A stretch of 41,565 nt of DNA. It comes from Shewanella sp. (GTDB taxonomy: Bacteria; Pseudomonadota; Gammaproteobacteria; Enterobacterales; Shewanellaceae). Both the position numbers and the translations under genes were made by a program. Under the pieces are notes generated by a model. The model saw nothing but the letters and a program-made list of their open reading frames with translations. It was not told the DNA's origin and searched no databases. Positions within the stretch are counted from its first letter, which is position 1, and each line of letters opens with the position of its first letter. The stretch spans positions 1 through 41,565 of the forward strand of contig NZ_JABSSM010000008.1 of NCBI RefSeq assembly GCF_013214165.1, in the 5' to 3' direction. Positions 23,838-31,796 of the stretch are shown here, piece by piece.

Positions 23838-24515
23838 ATGAAAATTTTACTCGTTGAAGATGATACGACCACAATCGAATATGTGGTTAAAGGATTTATT
23901 GAGCAGGGGCACAACATAGAAACGGCCAGTGATGGCCATCAAGGTCTGCTGCTTGCCACTAGCATGACCTATGATCTGGTGATCTTGGACCGCATGTTGC
24001 CCCAGCTCGATGGACTCAAACTACTGGCTGCCTTAAGGGCGACAGGGAGCCAGACTCCAGTGTTAATCCTGTCTGCTCTCAGTCATGTGGACGAGAGAGT
24101 CAAAGGGTTACGTGCCGGCGGCGATGATTACATGACTAAGCCATTTGCCTTCTCAGAGCTATTGGTGCGGGCCGAGAAGTTAATGCAGCGAGGCTTATCT
24201 CAGCCAACCGAGACCAAATTATCCGTAGGCAACTTGGTGATGGAGTTGCTAACCCGTAAGGTGACGCTAGATGGTAGTGAGCTTATGTTACAGCCCAAGG
24301 AGTTCCAGCTACTCAAGTACTTGATGGAGCACCCAAACCAGGTGGTCAGCCGTACTTTACTGTTTGAAGCAGTATGGGATTATCACTTCGATCCCCGCAC
24401 CAATGTTATCGATGTTCACATCGCTAAGCTCAGACGTAAGTTTGAAGAACTGGGCTTCGGTGAATTGATCGAGACTGTCAGAGGTGCCGGCTATCGCCTC
24501 CGTGAAGGGCATTAA
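23838..24515 (+). CDS. OmpR-family response regulator, QseB-like
   Basis: 225 aa. Receiver domain with the acidic pair Asp8-Asp9 (VEDD), phospho-acceptor Asp51, Ser79 and Lys101 all present; then a winged-helix DNA-binding domain from about residue 130 (LQPKEFQLLKYLMEHPNQVVSRTLLFEAVW, NVIDVHIAKLRRKFEE). Its stop codon overlaps the kinase start. The partner is the kinase encoded next; the BOF protein, PepSY protein, regulator and kinase appear to be a single module. Confidence 0.93.
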   Translation: MKILLVEDDTTTIEYVVKGFIEQGHNIETASDGHQGLLLATSMTYDLVILDRMLPQLDGLKLLAALRATGSQTPVLILSALSHVDERVKGLRAGGDDYMTKPFAFSELLVRAEKLMQRGLSQPTETKLSVGNLVMELLTRKVTLDGSELMLQPKEFQLLKYLMEHPNQVVSRTLLFEAVWDYHFDPRTNVIDVHIAKLRRKFEELGFGELIETVRGAGYRLREGH

Positions 24516-25821
24516 GCCATATCAGAGCAGTGCATGGCGCATTACCATTATTTTTTCGGCTCTTGTGACTCTGATTATCGGTACCTTGCTGTTTGGCATG
24601 TACCGCCAATTAATGAATGAGCAGGAGTTGCAAACAGATCAACATCTGGCGTCAGAAAAAGCCCGTTATCAGCAGATGGCAATGACGCTAGACCGCAGAA
24701 GTTTCGGCATTCAAGTCAAGACTGCCGATCCCAATACCGCCTTAGTGGTATGGCGTAACTCATTCGATCTCGTGGGGGCATTAAGCTTCATTCCCGACGA
24801 TATGCCAATGTTGCCTCAGACCCGTGAATTTCCCATACTGACCGGTGGCCCGGATAAGTTACATATTTTGACCGGTGGCCTGGTGATGACTCGCTATGGA
24901 CCGGTATTGATTGCGACTCGAACAGACCAATTAGGGACTCTGATTGAGCGTTTCATCAATGTGGCCATCACGGCCTTGATGTTGGCAATTGTGCTTACTT
25001 TGGCGCTAGGCTATCTGTTTTCTAAGGCTATTTTACGTAGGTTAGTGCAATACAACCGATTGAGTCGCTTGATTGAGAAAGGCGAGTACTCTACACGACT
25101 CCCCGTGAGTTGGCGCCAAGATGAGTTCGATATGTTGGCAGTGAAATTCAACGGTGTACTCGATACTCTGGAGAATAATCTGACCGCAGTTCGAGGCGCA
25201 ACTGACAACATAGCTCACGATCTCAGGACGCCGCTTTCTCATCTTAGGATCGGTTTGGAACAACTTCCGGACAAGACCTCACAGGAGCTACCCGAAGCCT
25301 GTGCCATCTTGACCGAAGAGCTAGATCACTGTCTGGCAACCTTCGATGCCATGCTGTCGCTGACACGGATAGAAGAGGGCCAGCAGACGTTGGAACTACA
25401 AGATCTGAGTATCAAGGATATGTGTGAAGACCTATTCGAGATGGCTGAGGCGATGGCCGAATTGAATCAACAGACGCTATTACTCTCGACGGGTGAAGAT
25501 ATTAAGGTGACGGGGGACAAGTATCTGCTGTTTCAGGCACTATTTAATCTGGTGGATAACGCGATCAAGTATGCTGGTGATGGTGCGACCATAGAGATAG
25601 TGCAAACGGGTAGAGAGATCCAGATCCGTGATAATGGCCCCGGAATTCCCAGTGAGGCAAAAGACAGGGTATTCGAACGTTTAGTGCGGCTTGATCCGAG
25701 TCGACATAATAAGGGGACGGGTTTAGGTCTGTCATTGGTGAAAGCGATACTCGTCAGACATAATGCCAAGGTGACGCTCAGCGATAACCAGCCTGGTCTA
25801 GTGGTCAGGATTAACTTTTAA
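24502..25821 (+). CDS. Sensor histidine kinase, QseC-like
   Basis: 439 aa from GTG at 24502 (a GTG at 24484 would add six residues). Two membrane segments (about 15-34 and 152-174) flank a periplasmic loop of about 115 residues. Then come a HAMP linker, the phospho-acceptor His239 in NIAHDLRTPLSHLR, and an ATPase domain with N box LVDNAIKYA, G1 IRDNGPGIP and G2 GTGLGLSLVKAI. The start lies inside the end of the regulator gene. The signal it detects is not evident. Confidence 0.92.
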   Translation: MKGIKPYQSSAWRITIIFSALVTLIIGTLLFGMYRQLMNEQELQTDQHLASEKARYQQMAMTLDRRSFGIQVKTADPNTALVVWRNSFDLVGALSFIPDDMPMLPQTREFPILTGGPDKLHILTGGLVMTRYGPVLIATRTDQLGTLIERFINVAITALMLAIVLTLALGYLFSKAILRRLVQYNRLSRLIEKGEYSTRLPVSWRQDEFDMLAVKFNGVLDTLENNLTAVRGATDNIAHDLRTPLSHLRIGLEQLPDKTSQELPEACAILTEELDHCLATFDAMLSLTRIEEGQQTLELQDLSIKDMCEDLFEMAEAMAELNQQTLLLSTGEDIKVTGDKYLLFQALFNLVDNAIKYAGDGATIEIVQTGREIQIRDNGPGIPSEAKDRVFERLVRLDPSRHNKGTGLGLSLVKAILVRHNAKVTLSDNQPGLVVRINF

Positions 25822-25915
25822 GTGTCAACCGTGTGACAGCTACAAGCCGCTTGAGTCTGGTTGGTTTAGTTGTAAGTTGGTTATAGATAATGGAAACAAT
25901 AATGGGTGCTAGTCA

Positions 25916-26590
25916 ATGTATCAAATAGTCGCCGAAGAAGACGATTTCTTAGTTATCGCTAAGTCTGCTAATGTTCATTTTCATAGCCAAGATGGCTCTG
26001 CCGGGGTGATGGCAAGATTGGAGCAAGATCTGGCTATCAAGCTCTACTCTGTGCATAGGTTGGATAGCCTGACTTCGGGATTACTCCTGTTCGCTAAGAG
26101 CAGTCGCGCCGCGGCTGAGTTCACCGAGTTATTTACCCAGCATAAGGTACAAAAATACTATGTTGCCTTAGCTAAAGGCAAGCCGAAGAAGAAACAGGGT
26201 TGGGTGATTGGCGATATGGCCAAATCCAGGCGTAGCATGTACAAGCTGTTGCGCACCACAGAAAATCCGGCGTTAACGCAATTCTTCTCACAATCCGTGG
26301 CCGAAGGTTTACGCTTGTATCTGCTAAAGCCTCTAAGCGGTAAAACTCACCAGCTTAGAGTCGCCTTGGCAAGCATAGGAGTCCCTATCTTAGGGGATAA
26401 GCTTTATGGCGGTGCTGAATCAGATAGAGGTTATCTACATGCCTTCTGTTTACGTTTTATCTTTCGCGGTAAGGACTATAGATACTTGAGTTACCCATCC
26501 CAAGGAGAGACATTTACCGCTGCGGATACCATAAAGCAGTTGCAAATATGGTCAGATCCTGAGACGTTAGCTTGGCCTAAACGAAAATGA
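25916..26590 (+). CDS. RluA-family pseudouridine synthase
   Basis: 224 aa. The catalytic Asp50 lies in HRLDSLTSGLLL; the C-terminal KPLSGKTHQLRVALASIGVPILGDKLYGG is typical of the RluA/RluC fold. It lacks an N-terminal S4 domain and is shorter than RluC or RluD, like a small subgroup found in Shewanella and Vibrio. It converts uridine to pseudouridine in RNA, probably rRNA or tRNA; the target site is unknown. A 54-aa membrane protein gene follows 16 bp later. Confidence 0.9.
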   Translation: MYQIVAEEDDFLVIAKSANVHFHSQDGSAGVMARLEQDLAIKLYSVHRLDSLTSGLLLFAKSSRAAAEFTELFTQHKVQKYYVALAKGKPKKKQGWVIGDMAKSRRSMYKLLRTTENPALTQFFSQSVAEGLRLYLLKPLSGKTHQLRVALASIGVPILGDKLYGGAESDRGYLHAFCLRFIFRGKDYRYLSYPSQGETFTAADTIKQLQIWSDPETLAWPKRK

Positions 26591-26606
26591 TAAGGGAGAA
26601 TATTTC

Positions 26607-26771
26607 ATGGCTACAAATAAACTACTACTCATTGTAATTGCGATTTTATTGCCACCGGTTGCGGTATTTTTAAAGTCGGGTATGGGTAAGGATCTGCTTA
26701 TCAACATCATCTTATGCATACTCTTCTACATTCCTGGCATACTGCATGCGTTATGGGTCGTGACCAAGTAG
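26607..26771 (+). CDS. PMP3/YqaE-family small membrane protein
   Basis: 54 aa with two membrane helices: LLLIVIAILLPPVAVFLKSG and INIILCILFYIPGILHALWVV. The LPPVAVFL and ILFYIPGILHALWVV motifs identify the UPF0057/PMP3 family, linked to membrane potential and stress in other organisms. ggga-gaatatttc precedes the ATG. It is probably cotranscribed with the pseudouridine synthase, and a terminator follows at 26807. Confidence 0.88.
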   Translation: MATNKLLLIVIAILLPPVAVFLKSGMGKDLLINIILCILFYIPGILHALWVVTK

Positions 26772-26795
26772 TTATACCATTCCGAGTAGGTTGGC
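26771..26795. repeat. Single arm of the TATACCATTCC repeat
   Basis: gttataccattccgagtagg, followed by ttggc, repeats the left arm of the inverted repeat at 6662-6734 (ttataccactccgagtaaat). It begins at the last base of the stop codon of the PMP3-type gene. No second arm is visible nearby. Confidence 0.6.
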
Positions 26796-26806
26796 TAGAA
26801 AGAGCA

Positions 26807-26836
26807 TAAAAAATGCAGCCATTGGCTGCGTTTTTA
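26807..26836. terminator. Bidirectional terminator
   Basis: GCAGCC-ATT-GGCTGC stem flanked by an A run on the left and GTTTTT on the right, so it can end both the plus-strand PMP3-type transcript and the minus-strand receptor transcript. Confidence 0.85.
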
Positions 26837-26847
26837 TTGATCATTGC

Positions 26848-26861
26848 CTAGGGCCTAGAAT
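26848..26861. repeat. CTAG heptad pair at receptor stop codon
   Basis: CTAG at 26848 and 26855, 7 bp apart (ctagggc-ctagaat). The second overlaps the TAG stop codon of the minus-strand receptor gene. It has the same phase as the longer arrays. Confidence 0.55.
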
Positions 26862-29011
26862 GGCATGGTGAAACCGATTGTGGCTGTGCGGCCCATGCCC
26901 TTAAAGTAACGGTTGTCCTTGCCTACTGTCTGAGAATAGTAAGTGTAGTAATCTTCATTAAATAGGTTTTGAATGCCTATGCTTAGGCTGCCGTTGTACA
27001 CAGGGATCGCAACAGATGCATCGACTGTGGTGTAGCCATCGAAGCTCGAATAGATCTCATCGTTGGCATCCTTGAAATCTTTATCCATGAAGAAGTTCGC
27101 TTGAACCCGAGTCGAGATATCGTTGTCGAAGTTGTGAGTCCAGAACAGGTTGATACGATTGGGCGAGATATTCGCGCCGTCTAGATCGGTATCGACACTG
27201 TGATCGCCGTTTGAATCATATTCGCCATCTTGAATGGCGATATTTACGCCGACATCATCATTGTCACCTATATAGGCGGTGATGTTAGATTCTATGCCTT
27301 CGATAACACTCTTCTCGCGCTTAACCACGAATGCGCCACTGCCATCTTCCTTCTCTACCATACGGGATCCATAATCGGTGGATGAGCGGTAAAAGGCGAT
27401 CTTAGCGCTGAAGTATTCCCCCTGATAATCGGCGCCAAACTCCAGGTTGTCTGTGACTATGGGTGTGAGGGCCAGTGTGTCTTCGATACTCGGGTTTTCG
27501 CCCTGGAAGCTATCGCCGTCACGCAGGACGCGGCCGATATCCGGCATGCCGAAGCCCTGGCTGAAACTGGTATAGAGTCGAACCGATGGGATGATCTTGT
27601 ATGAGAGGCCTAGGTTAACTAAGGTCTCATTGAAATCAAGCGTCCCCCCCTGGATCTCCTTGTCGCCATAGCCGTACATGGTCTTATAGTCATCGACCTT
27701 GAGCTTGGCATATTCATAACGCACTCCGCCGGATAGAGTCAGGTTGTCGATAGGATCATAATCGAGTTGCACATAGGGGGCGATATTGTCATAGATACTC
27801 TCAGGCACCCAAGAGATACCGCTGACCACCATATCCTGCTCTGTGGTATCCCTGAATATATCGATGCCGTAGGCCAGGTTAATGCCTGAGTCGGCGACGT
27901 TGTTGGCGATCATCGACGCCTTCATGCCCCATTTCATCGACTTGTTACGCGACTGCTCATAATAGAGAGACTCACCATTATCGCCGGAATCACAGACGGT
28001 GACCTGATCGCTGCCCTCCATGCCTGGATCGTAGAAGTCAGACCAACAGCCACCGCCATAGACGGCTTCGAAGTTTTGATTAAAAAATTGCAGGTGCAGC
28101 TGTTGGCCGCCAATATCTTCATGGGTATAGGTCAGGCTAGTGGTAGTGACTTGGTTGTTGGCCGCTTCCCAAGGCTGATCTTGCTTGATAGCCCCAGTAG
28201 GAATGTCATTCTCTTTATCACCATCAACGGCCATATAATTGCCGTTATTTTCCATGTTGTAGTGGTTGACCATCAACTCCAGACGGGACTGATCGAAGTC
28301 ATAACCTAGTTTGATGAAGAAGTCGGCACTCTGGCTGTCCATGGACTCGCCTTGGGTGGTGTCGATGCCGACCATCTGATCGTTCGCATCATAATAGACG
28401 CCATTGTTGCGGTAACTGACCGAGCCAATCATATCCATCCGGTCTGACTCGCCGGAGAAGGAGTAGCTAGTGCCGAAGCTGACGCCATCGGATGCCAAGT
28501 TGTTTGGCACTGTCACATCGAAGCTGACCTGATGTTGGCTATCGCCAGATGGCTTCTTGGTGATGTAGTTGATGATCCCGCCCTGTGCGCCCATGCCATG
28601 CATGGCGTTGGCACCGTGAATAATCTCGATCCGTTCGATCATGGCCGGATCGATAGTTTGCCCCGAGCGACCGCCACTGCGTAGGGGGTTGGATTGAGGC
28701 ACCCCATCTATCATGATAAGTGGTGTACGGCCCCTGAGGGTCTCGCCGGTATTACTCATCTTCTGACGGCTGGGCGAGAAGCTAGGTGCCAGGTTACCTA
28801 TGATTGTCGACAGATCTTTAGTGGTTCTGAACTGTTGCTCCAACTGCTCTCGGTCAATGATAGTCACAGTATTGGGGAGCGCACTGACAGGCTTGCCCAT
28901 GCGACTGGACGTCACTGTGATGACTTCAATATCGGCTTCGTCTGCCGTCACAAGATTAGGTGTTATTGCGCTGGCAATAGATAGCGCTATCAATGATGTT
29001 GTAAACTTCAT
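26855..29011 (-). CDS. TonB-dependent outer-membrane receptor
   Basis: 718 aa. A signal peptide ends near VTA23, then a TonB box (EVITVTSS), a plug domain to about residue 155 (TLRGRTPLIMIDGVPQSNPL, GANAMHGMGAQGGIINYITKKP), and a barrel ending in phenylalanine (TATIGFTMPF) after a typical last-strand motif (GIQNLFNEDYYTYYS). Such receptors import siderophores, haem or other scarce ligands. The Fur-type site upstream supports an iron carrier, but the ligand is not shown. No other transport genes are adjacent. Confidence 0.93.
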   Translation of the reverse strand: MKFTTSLIALSIASAITPNLVTADEADIEVITVTSSRMGKPVSALPNTVTIIDREQLEQQFRTTKDLSTIIGNLAPSFSPSRQKMSNTGETLRGRTPLIMIDGVPQSNPLRSGGRSGQTIDPAMIERIEIIHGANAMHGMGAQGGIINYITKKPSGDSQHQVSFDVTVPNNLASDGVSFGTSYSFSGESDRMDMIGSVSYRNNGVYYDANDQMVGIDTTQGESMDSQSADFFIKLGYDFDQSRLELMVNHYNMENNGNYMAVDGDKENDIPTGAIKQDQPWEAANNQVTTTSLTYTHEDIGGQQLHLQFFNQNFEAVYGGGCWSDFYDPGMEGSDQVTVCDSGDNGESLYYEQSRNKSMKWGMKASMIANNVADSGINLAYGIDIFRDTTEQDMVVSGISWVPESIYDNIAPYVQLDYDPIDNLTLSGGVRYEYAKLKVDDYKTMYGYGDKEIQGGTLDFNETLVNLGLSYKIIPSVRLYTSFSQGFGMPDIGRVLRDGDSFQGENPSIEDTLALTPIVTDNLEFGADYQGEYFSAKIAFYRSSTDYGSRMVEKEDGSGAFVVKREKSVIEGIESNITAYIGDNDDVGVNIAIQDGEYDSNGDHSVDTDLDGANISPNRINLFWTHNFDNDISTRVQANFFMDKDFKDANDEIYSSFDGYTTVDASVAIPVYNGSLSIGIQNLFNEDYYTYYSQTVGKDNRYFKGMGRTATIGFTMPF

Positions 29012-29096
29012 GCTTAGTCATCCCGGTAAAAAACTAGATAACACTATTTCAGCGAAGGATTTTATTATTAGACGCTAAGTGTAAATCTAATGTAAA

Positions 29097-29111
29097 TGAT
29101 AATGATTTGTA
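29097..29111. promoter_or_regulatory. Fur-type box upstream of the receptor
   Basis: TGATAAT-G-ATTTGTA is close to the 7-1-7 Fur consensus TGATAAT-N-ATTATCA and lies 86 bp before the receptor start on the minus strand. It fits iron repression. The rest of 29012-29327 shows only a TATAAT at 29289-29294, upstream of the small plus-strand gene. Confidence 0.5.
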
Positions 29112-29327
29112 TTGCCGGCTAGTGTAGGGGCTTACTTTCTTGCTGTCTATCCGTGTGCGGATTATTAATCGAAAAAGATGAGAGTTGTGATTTACATCTC
29201 TGATAATGTTGACTTAAACGTGTAGGTGTAGTGGTTTTGTAAACGCTTTCTTCGAGGGCGGTGTTGTTGGTTTAAACTGGTTTTTGGGTATAATCATGTC
29301 ATCGATAATAGGCTAGGTTGTAAAAAG

Positions 29328-29507
29328 ATGAACCGGACAAAAAAGATAACCTTAAATTTCAAGAAAAAAGCGAAAAAGGCCAATGCTAGATCGCACTCAA
29401 GCAATAAGCCGAAATATATATCCAAAGCCGAACGTGAGCGTGTAGCCGAGGCTGATTCAACTTGTCTCTCTGTCACTGTTTTTGGCTATGGCACTGATGA
29501 ATCTTAA
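29328..29507 (+). CDS. DUF2986 family small basic protein
   Basis: 59 aa, strongly basic: MNRTKKITLNFKKKAKKANA, then RSHSSNKPKYISKAERERVA. It matches DUF2986 as I recall it, short basic proteins in Shewanella and Vibrio. The conserved core is KKKAKKANA..SSNKPKYISKAER; the C-terminal 19 residues are not conserved in type. A good -10 (TATAAT, 29289-29294) lies upstream. No function is known; nucleic-acid or ribosome binding would be a guess from charge. It shares a reading frame with the following GltS relic. Confidence 0.8.
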   Translation: MNRTKKITLNFKKKAKKANARSHSSNKPKYISKAERERVAEADSTCLSVTVFGYGTDES

Positions 29508-29510
29508 GCT

Positions 29511-29639
29511 ATGGGAGCGCTAGTGACCAGAACGGGTCCATCACCTCAAGCCTTTATGGTGGTGCCAATTGTTGGTGCCTTCTTTATCGATATCGTGAAT
29601 GCGATCATCTTGCAGGGTTACCTAAGCTTCATCGTTTAA
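29511..29639 (+). pseudogene. C-terminal relic of a sodium/glutamate symporter (GltS)
   Basis: Open frame of 42 codons: MGALVTRTGPSPQAFMVVP, then IVGAFFIDIVNAIILQGYLS, FIV. The GAFFIDI.NA pattern near the end is how GltS-type symporters finish, as I recall. The rest of a transporter (about 400 aa) is absent; the upstream sequence belongs to the DUF2986 gene in the same frame. Most likely deletion debris, with the DUF2986 gene fused against it. Confidence 0.5.
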
Positions 29640-29646
29640 GCTTACC

Positions 29647-29670
29647 AAACTCCCTCGTTTGAGGGAGTTT
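29647..29670. terminator. Bidirectional terminator
   Basis: AAACTCCCTC-GTTT-GAGGGAGTTT is a perfect 10-bp stem with a 4-base loop, with A/T tracts at both ends. It serves the plus-strand relic and the minus-strand phosphotransferase gene. Confidence 0.85.
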
Positions 29671-29677
29671 ATCTGTA

Positions 29678-30682
29678 TTAAAGCGGGAAAAACTTAGCTT
29701 CCAGTGCCTGCCAGTTTTTCTCGTCGCTACAATCTGGAACATGTTGTAGCAAGTAGTTCATGTCGCCCGTGTGTCTTAGCAGGCTGAGCATCATCATGTG
29801 TTGCTGTAAGCCGCTATCTCGTTTGCCTTGATAACCATAGCCATCGAGATAGGCGTGGAATATTCTGGGCTCACCTAGGGCGAGCAGTAATGCCGGTGAG
29901 GTAAATTCAAATACAGGATCGGGGCAGGCCAGGGCATCGCCAAAATCTATGATCCCGGTGAATCGATACCGCCCTTCTTGCTTCTTCACCAGTAAGTTAC
30001 CCGGATGCAGATCTGTATGTATCAGGTGTGCATCTGATTGATTAATGTAGGGAAGCAATTTATCGGTATGCCTGGCAAGGTAGGCATTTAACTGCTCAAG
30101 CAGAGGCTCAGGCAGGCCTTGTCGCTTACGCTTCTCATGGCATTTATCGGTTTGTGAACGGATAAAGTCAGGCCAATCTAGCCTTAAGCCTTCGATGTGT
30201 TTCTCGGGGAGTCGGTGTAACTGTTTACTGAACTGACCCAGTTCCAGTGCGATATCGCATCGCTCTTCGACAGTAAGCTCTGTGAGTACAGATGAGAGCA
30301 TGACGCCATCTAGCTTCTCTATCACCAGATAGGGCCAGTTGTCGACATCCCCGAAGTAGAATAGCTTAGGTACCTTGACCCCCAATCTGTGGTGGTTGAG
30401 TAACTTGAGGCTCAGGTATTCGCTCTGATACTGTAGATGAAAGTTAGGAGCTAAAAGTTTAACGATAAAGGACTTATTAGCCTTATCTAAGTCTCCGGCA
30501 CTCGAAGCTTGAGTCAACTCGAAGACAGGGTTAGTGCCTTCGAAGTTCTGCCTCATATGGATAGCCTTTATGCCATGCCTGATACAGATGGTATCTAGGA
30601 TGGGGCGCCAATCATCTAAACCCCAGTTATCGCTGATATCACAAGCCAGCTCATAGGAGGGATCTCTTGGTAATCTCGACAT
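29678..30682 (-). CDS. APH-family phosphotransferase
   Basis: 334 aa. Aminoglycoside-phosphotransferase/choline-kinase fold: Lys in FIVKLLAPN, YLVIEKLDGVMLSSVL hinge, catalytic loop HTDLHPGNLLV (His and Asp) and the metal site IIDFGDALACPDPVFE. The substrate is unknown; such chromosomal proteins are not usually resistance genes. It lies downstream of moeB on the same strand, separated by 243 bp containing a CTAG array, so cotranscription is uncertain. Confidence 0.85.
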   Translation of the reverse strand: MSRLPRDPSYELACDISDNWGLDDWRPILDTICIRHGIKAIHMRQNFEGTNPVFELTQASSAGDLDKANKSFIVKLLAPNFHLQYQSEYLSLKLLNHHRLGVKVPKLFYFGDVDNWPYLVIEKLDGVMLSSVLTELTVEERCDIALELGQFSKQLHRLPEKHIEGLRLDWPDFIRSQTDKCHEKRKRQGLPEPLLEQLNAYLARHTDKLLPYINQSDAHLIHTDLHPGNLLVKKQEGRYRFTGIIDFGDALACPDPVFEFTSPALLLALGEPRIFHAYLDGYGYQGKRDSGLQQHMMMLSLLRHTGDMNYLLQHVPDCSDEKNWQALEAKFFPL

Positions 30683-30872
30683 CTGCTCTGATGGTCCTTT
30701 TTATTCGAGTGAGTTAATCGACAAGGATAGGGTGGGACATCATAAGGAAGGTATAAATATAGCAGCCATCTGGCTAGCTAGGCTGTAAGTACGAGTCAAT
30801 CCATTATCATCGCTCAGCTGGATCACAGGGCTTTGAATGAAATCTCGCGCTTCATTCTGTGTTAGTTCGAAT

Positions 30873-30914
30873 CTAGAATCTAGATTCTAGATTCTAGATT
30901 CTAGATTCTAGAAG
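30873..30914. repeat. CTAG heptad array (CTAGATT)
   Basis: Six consecutive 7-bp units: CTAGAAT, four CTAGATT, then CTAGAAG. It lies 12 bp downstream of the moeB stop codon (minus strand). Because TCTAGA is self-complementary the array can fold back on itself. The remainder of 30683-30872 shows nothing else. Confidence 0.9.
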
Positions 30915-30925
30915 TATGCAGGTGT

Positions 30926-31693
30926 TTAGCCGCAGACTTCACAGTTTGCCTGTTTACTCAGTTTCATCTCGCGGAACTCCATGGTCATGGCATCTATCAT
31001 TAAGATGCGTCCTAACAGAGGCTTACCCATATTAGTGAGCACCTTGATGGCCTCGACTGCCTGTAGGCAACCTATCATGCCGACGACAGGCGCGAGTATG
31101 CCTGATTCGACACAGGTGAGATGTTGCTCACCGAAGAGCTTGCTAAAGCAGTGATAGCAGGGATGCTCATCCTGATAATCGAACACAGTCACAGTGCCTT
31201 CCATGCGAATCGCGGCGGCGGAAACGAGGGGGATCTTATGCCTGAAGCAGCTGCGATTGAGTTGCTCACGTACCGCCACGTTATCTGTGCAGTCCAATAC
31301 CAAGCCATGTTGAGCAACTAGCTTATCTATCTCGGCATCGTCCAGCACTGCATCGATGACATCTATCTGAATATGAGGGTTGAGTCCACTCAGGGTTTCT
31401 CGGGCTGACTCGACCTTAGCTTGACCTATATTCTTGTCTTGATGTAGCACTTGCCTCTGCAGGTTGGATAACTCGACGGTATCGAAATCGACTAAAGTCA
31501 TGTGACCCACACCAGCTACCGCCAGATATTGGCTGGCGGCGCAGCCCAGGCCTCCGGCACCGATAATCAGCACCTTAGCGAGTTTTAGCTGCTCCTGGCC
31601 TTCGAAATCCATCGCCTTGATCGAGATCTGGCGACTGTATCTGAGCATCTCACTGTCAGACAAGATCTCATCGTTATTGGGTGTCGAACTCAT
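30926..31693 (-). CDS. moeB: Molybdopterin-synthase adenylyltransferase MoeB
   Basis: 255 aa. Adenylates the C-terminal glycine of MoaD. Nucleotide loop GAGGLG at 45-50, conserved DCTDN at 134-138 and four zinc cysteines (179, 182, 251, 254; CYHC and CEVC). Ends in CEVCG. The start is ATG at 31693, preceded by agga; an upstream in-frame ATG (31726) adds 11 residues with no ribosome site. It is downstream of moeA, with 103 bp between them filled by repeats. Confidence 0.95.
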   Translation of the reverse strand: MSSTPNNDEILSDSEMLRYSRQISIKAMDFEGQEQLKLAKVLIIGAGGLGCAASQYLAVAGVGHMTLVDFDTVELSNLQRQVLHQDKNIGQAKVESARETLSGLNPHIQIDVIDAVLDDAEIDKLVAQHGLVLDCTDNVAVREQLNRSCFRHKIPLVSAAAIRMEGTVTVFDYQDEHPCYHCFSKLFGEQHLTCVESGILAPVVGMIGCLQAVEAIKVLTNMGKPLLGRILMIDAMTMEFREMKLSKQANCEVCG

Positions 31694-31719
31694 ATCTGTT
31701 TTCCTGATGCTTGCCTTGG

Positions 31720-31791
31720 CTAGCAATCGGCTAGCAATCGGCCAGTAATCGGCTAGCGATATAATCGCTTAAGCTAACTGCTAGCAATCGC
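31720..31791. repeat. 11-bp CTAG repeat between moeA and moeB
   Basis: CTAGCAATCGG at 31720 and 31731, a variant CCAGTAATCGG at 31742, CTAGCGAT at 31753, and CTAGCAATCGC at 31781. The first four units are head to tail with a period of 11 bp. It fills most of the 103-bp gap between moeA and moeB, overlapping the long 5' frame of moeB that was not used. Confidence 0.8.
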
Positions 31792-31796
31792 TTAAT

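Noticed and set aside
30873..30914. CRISPR array
   Set aside because: The 7-bp units are contiguous without spacers; none of the repeat loci has a repeat-spacer pattern and no cas gene is present.
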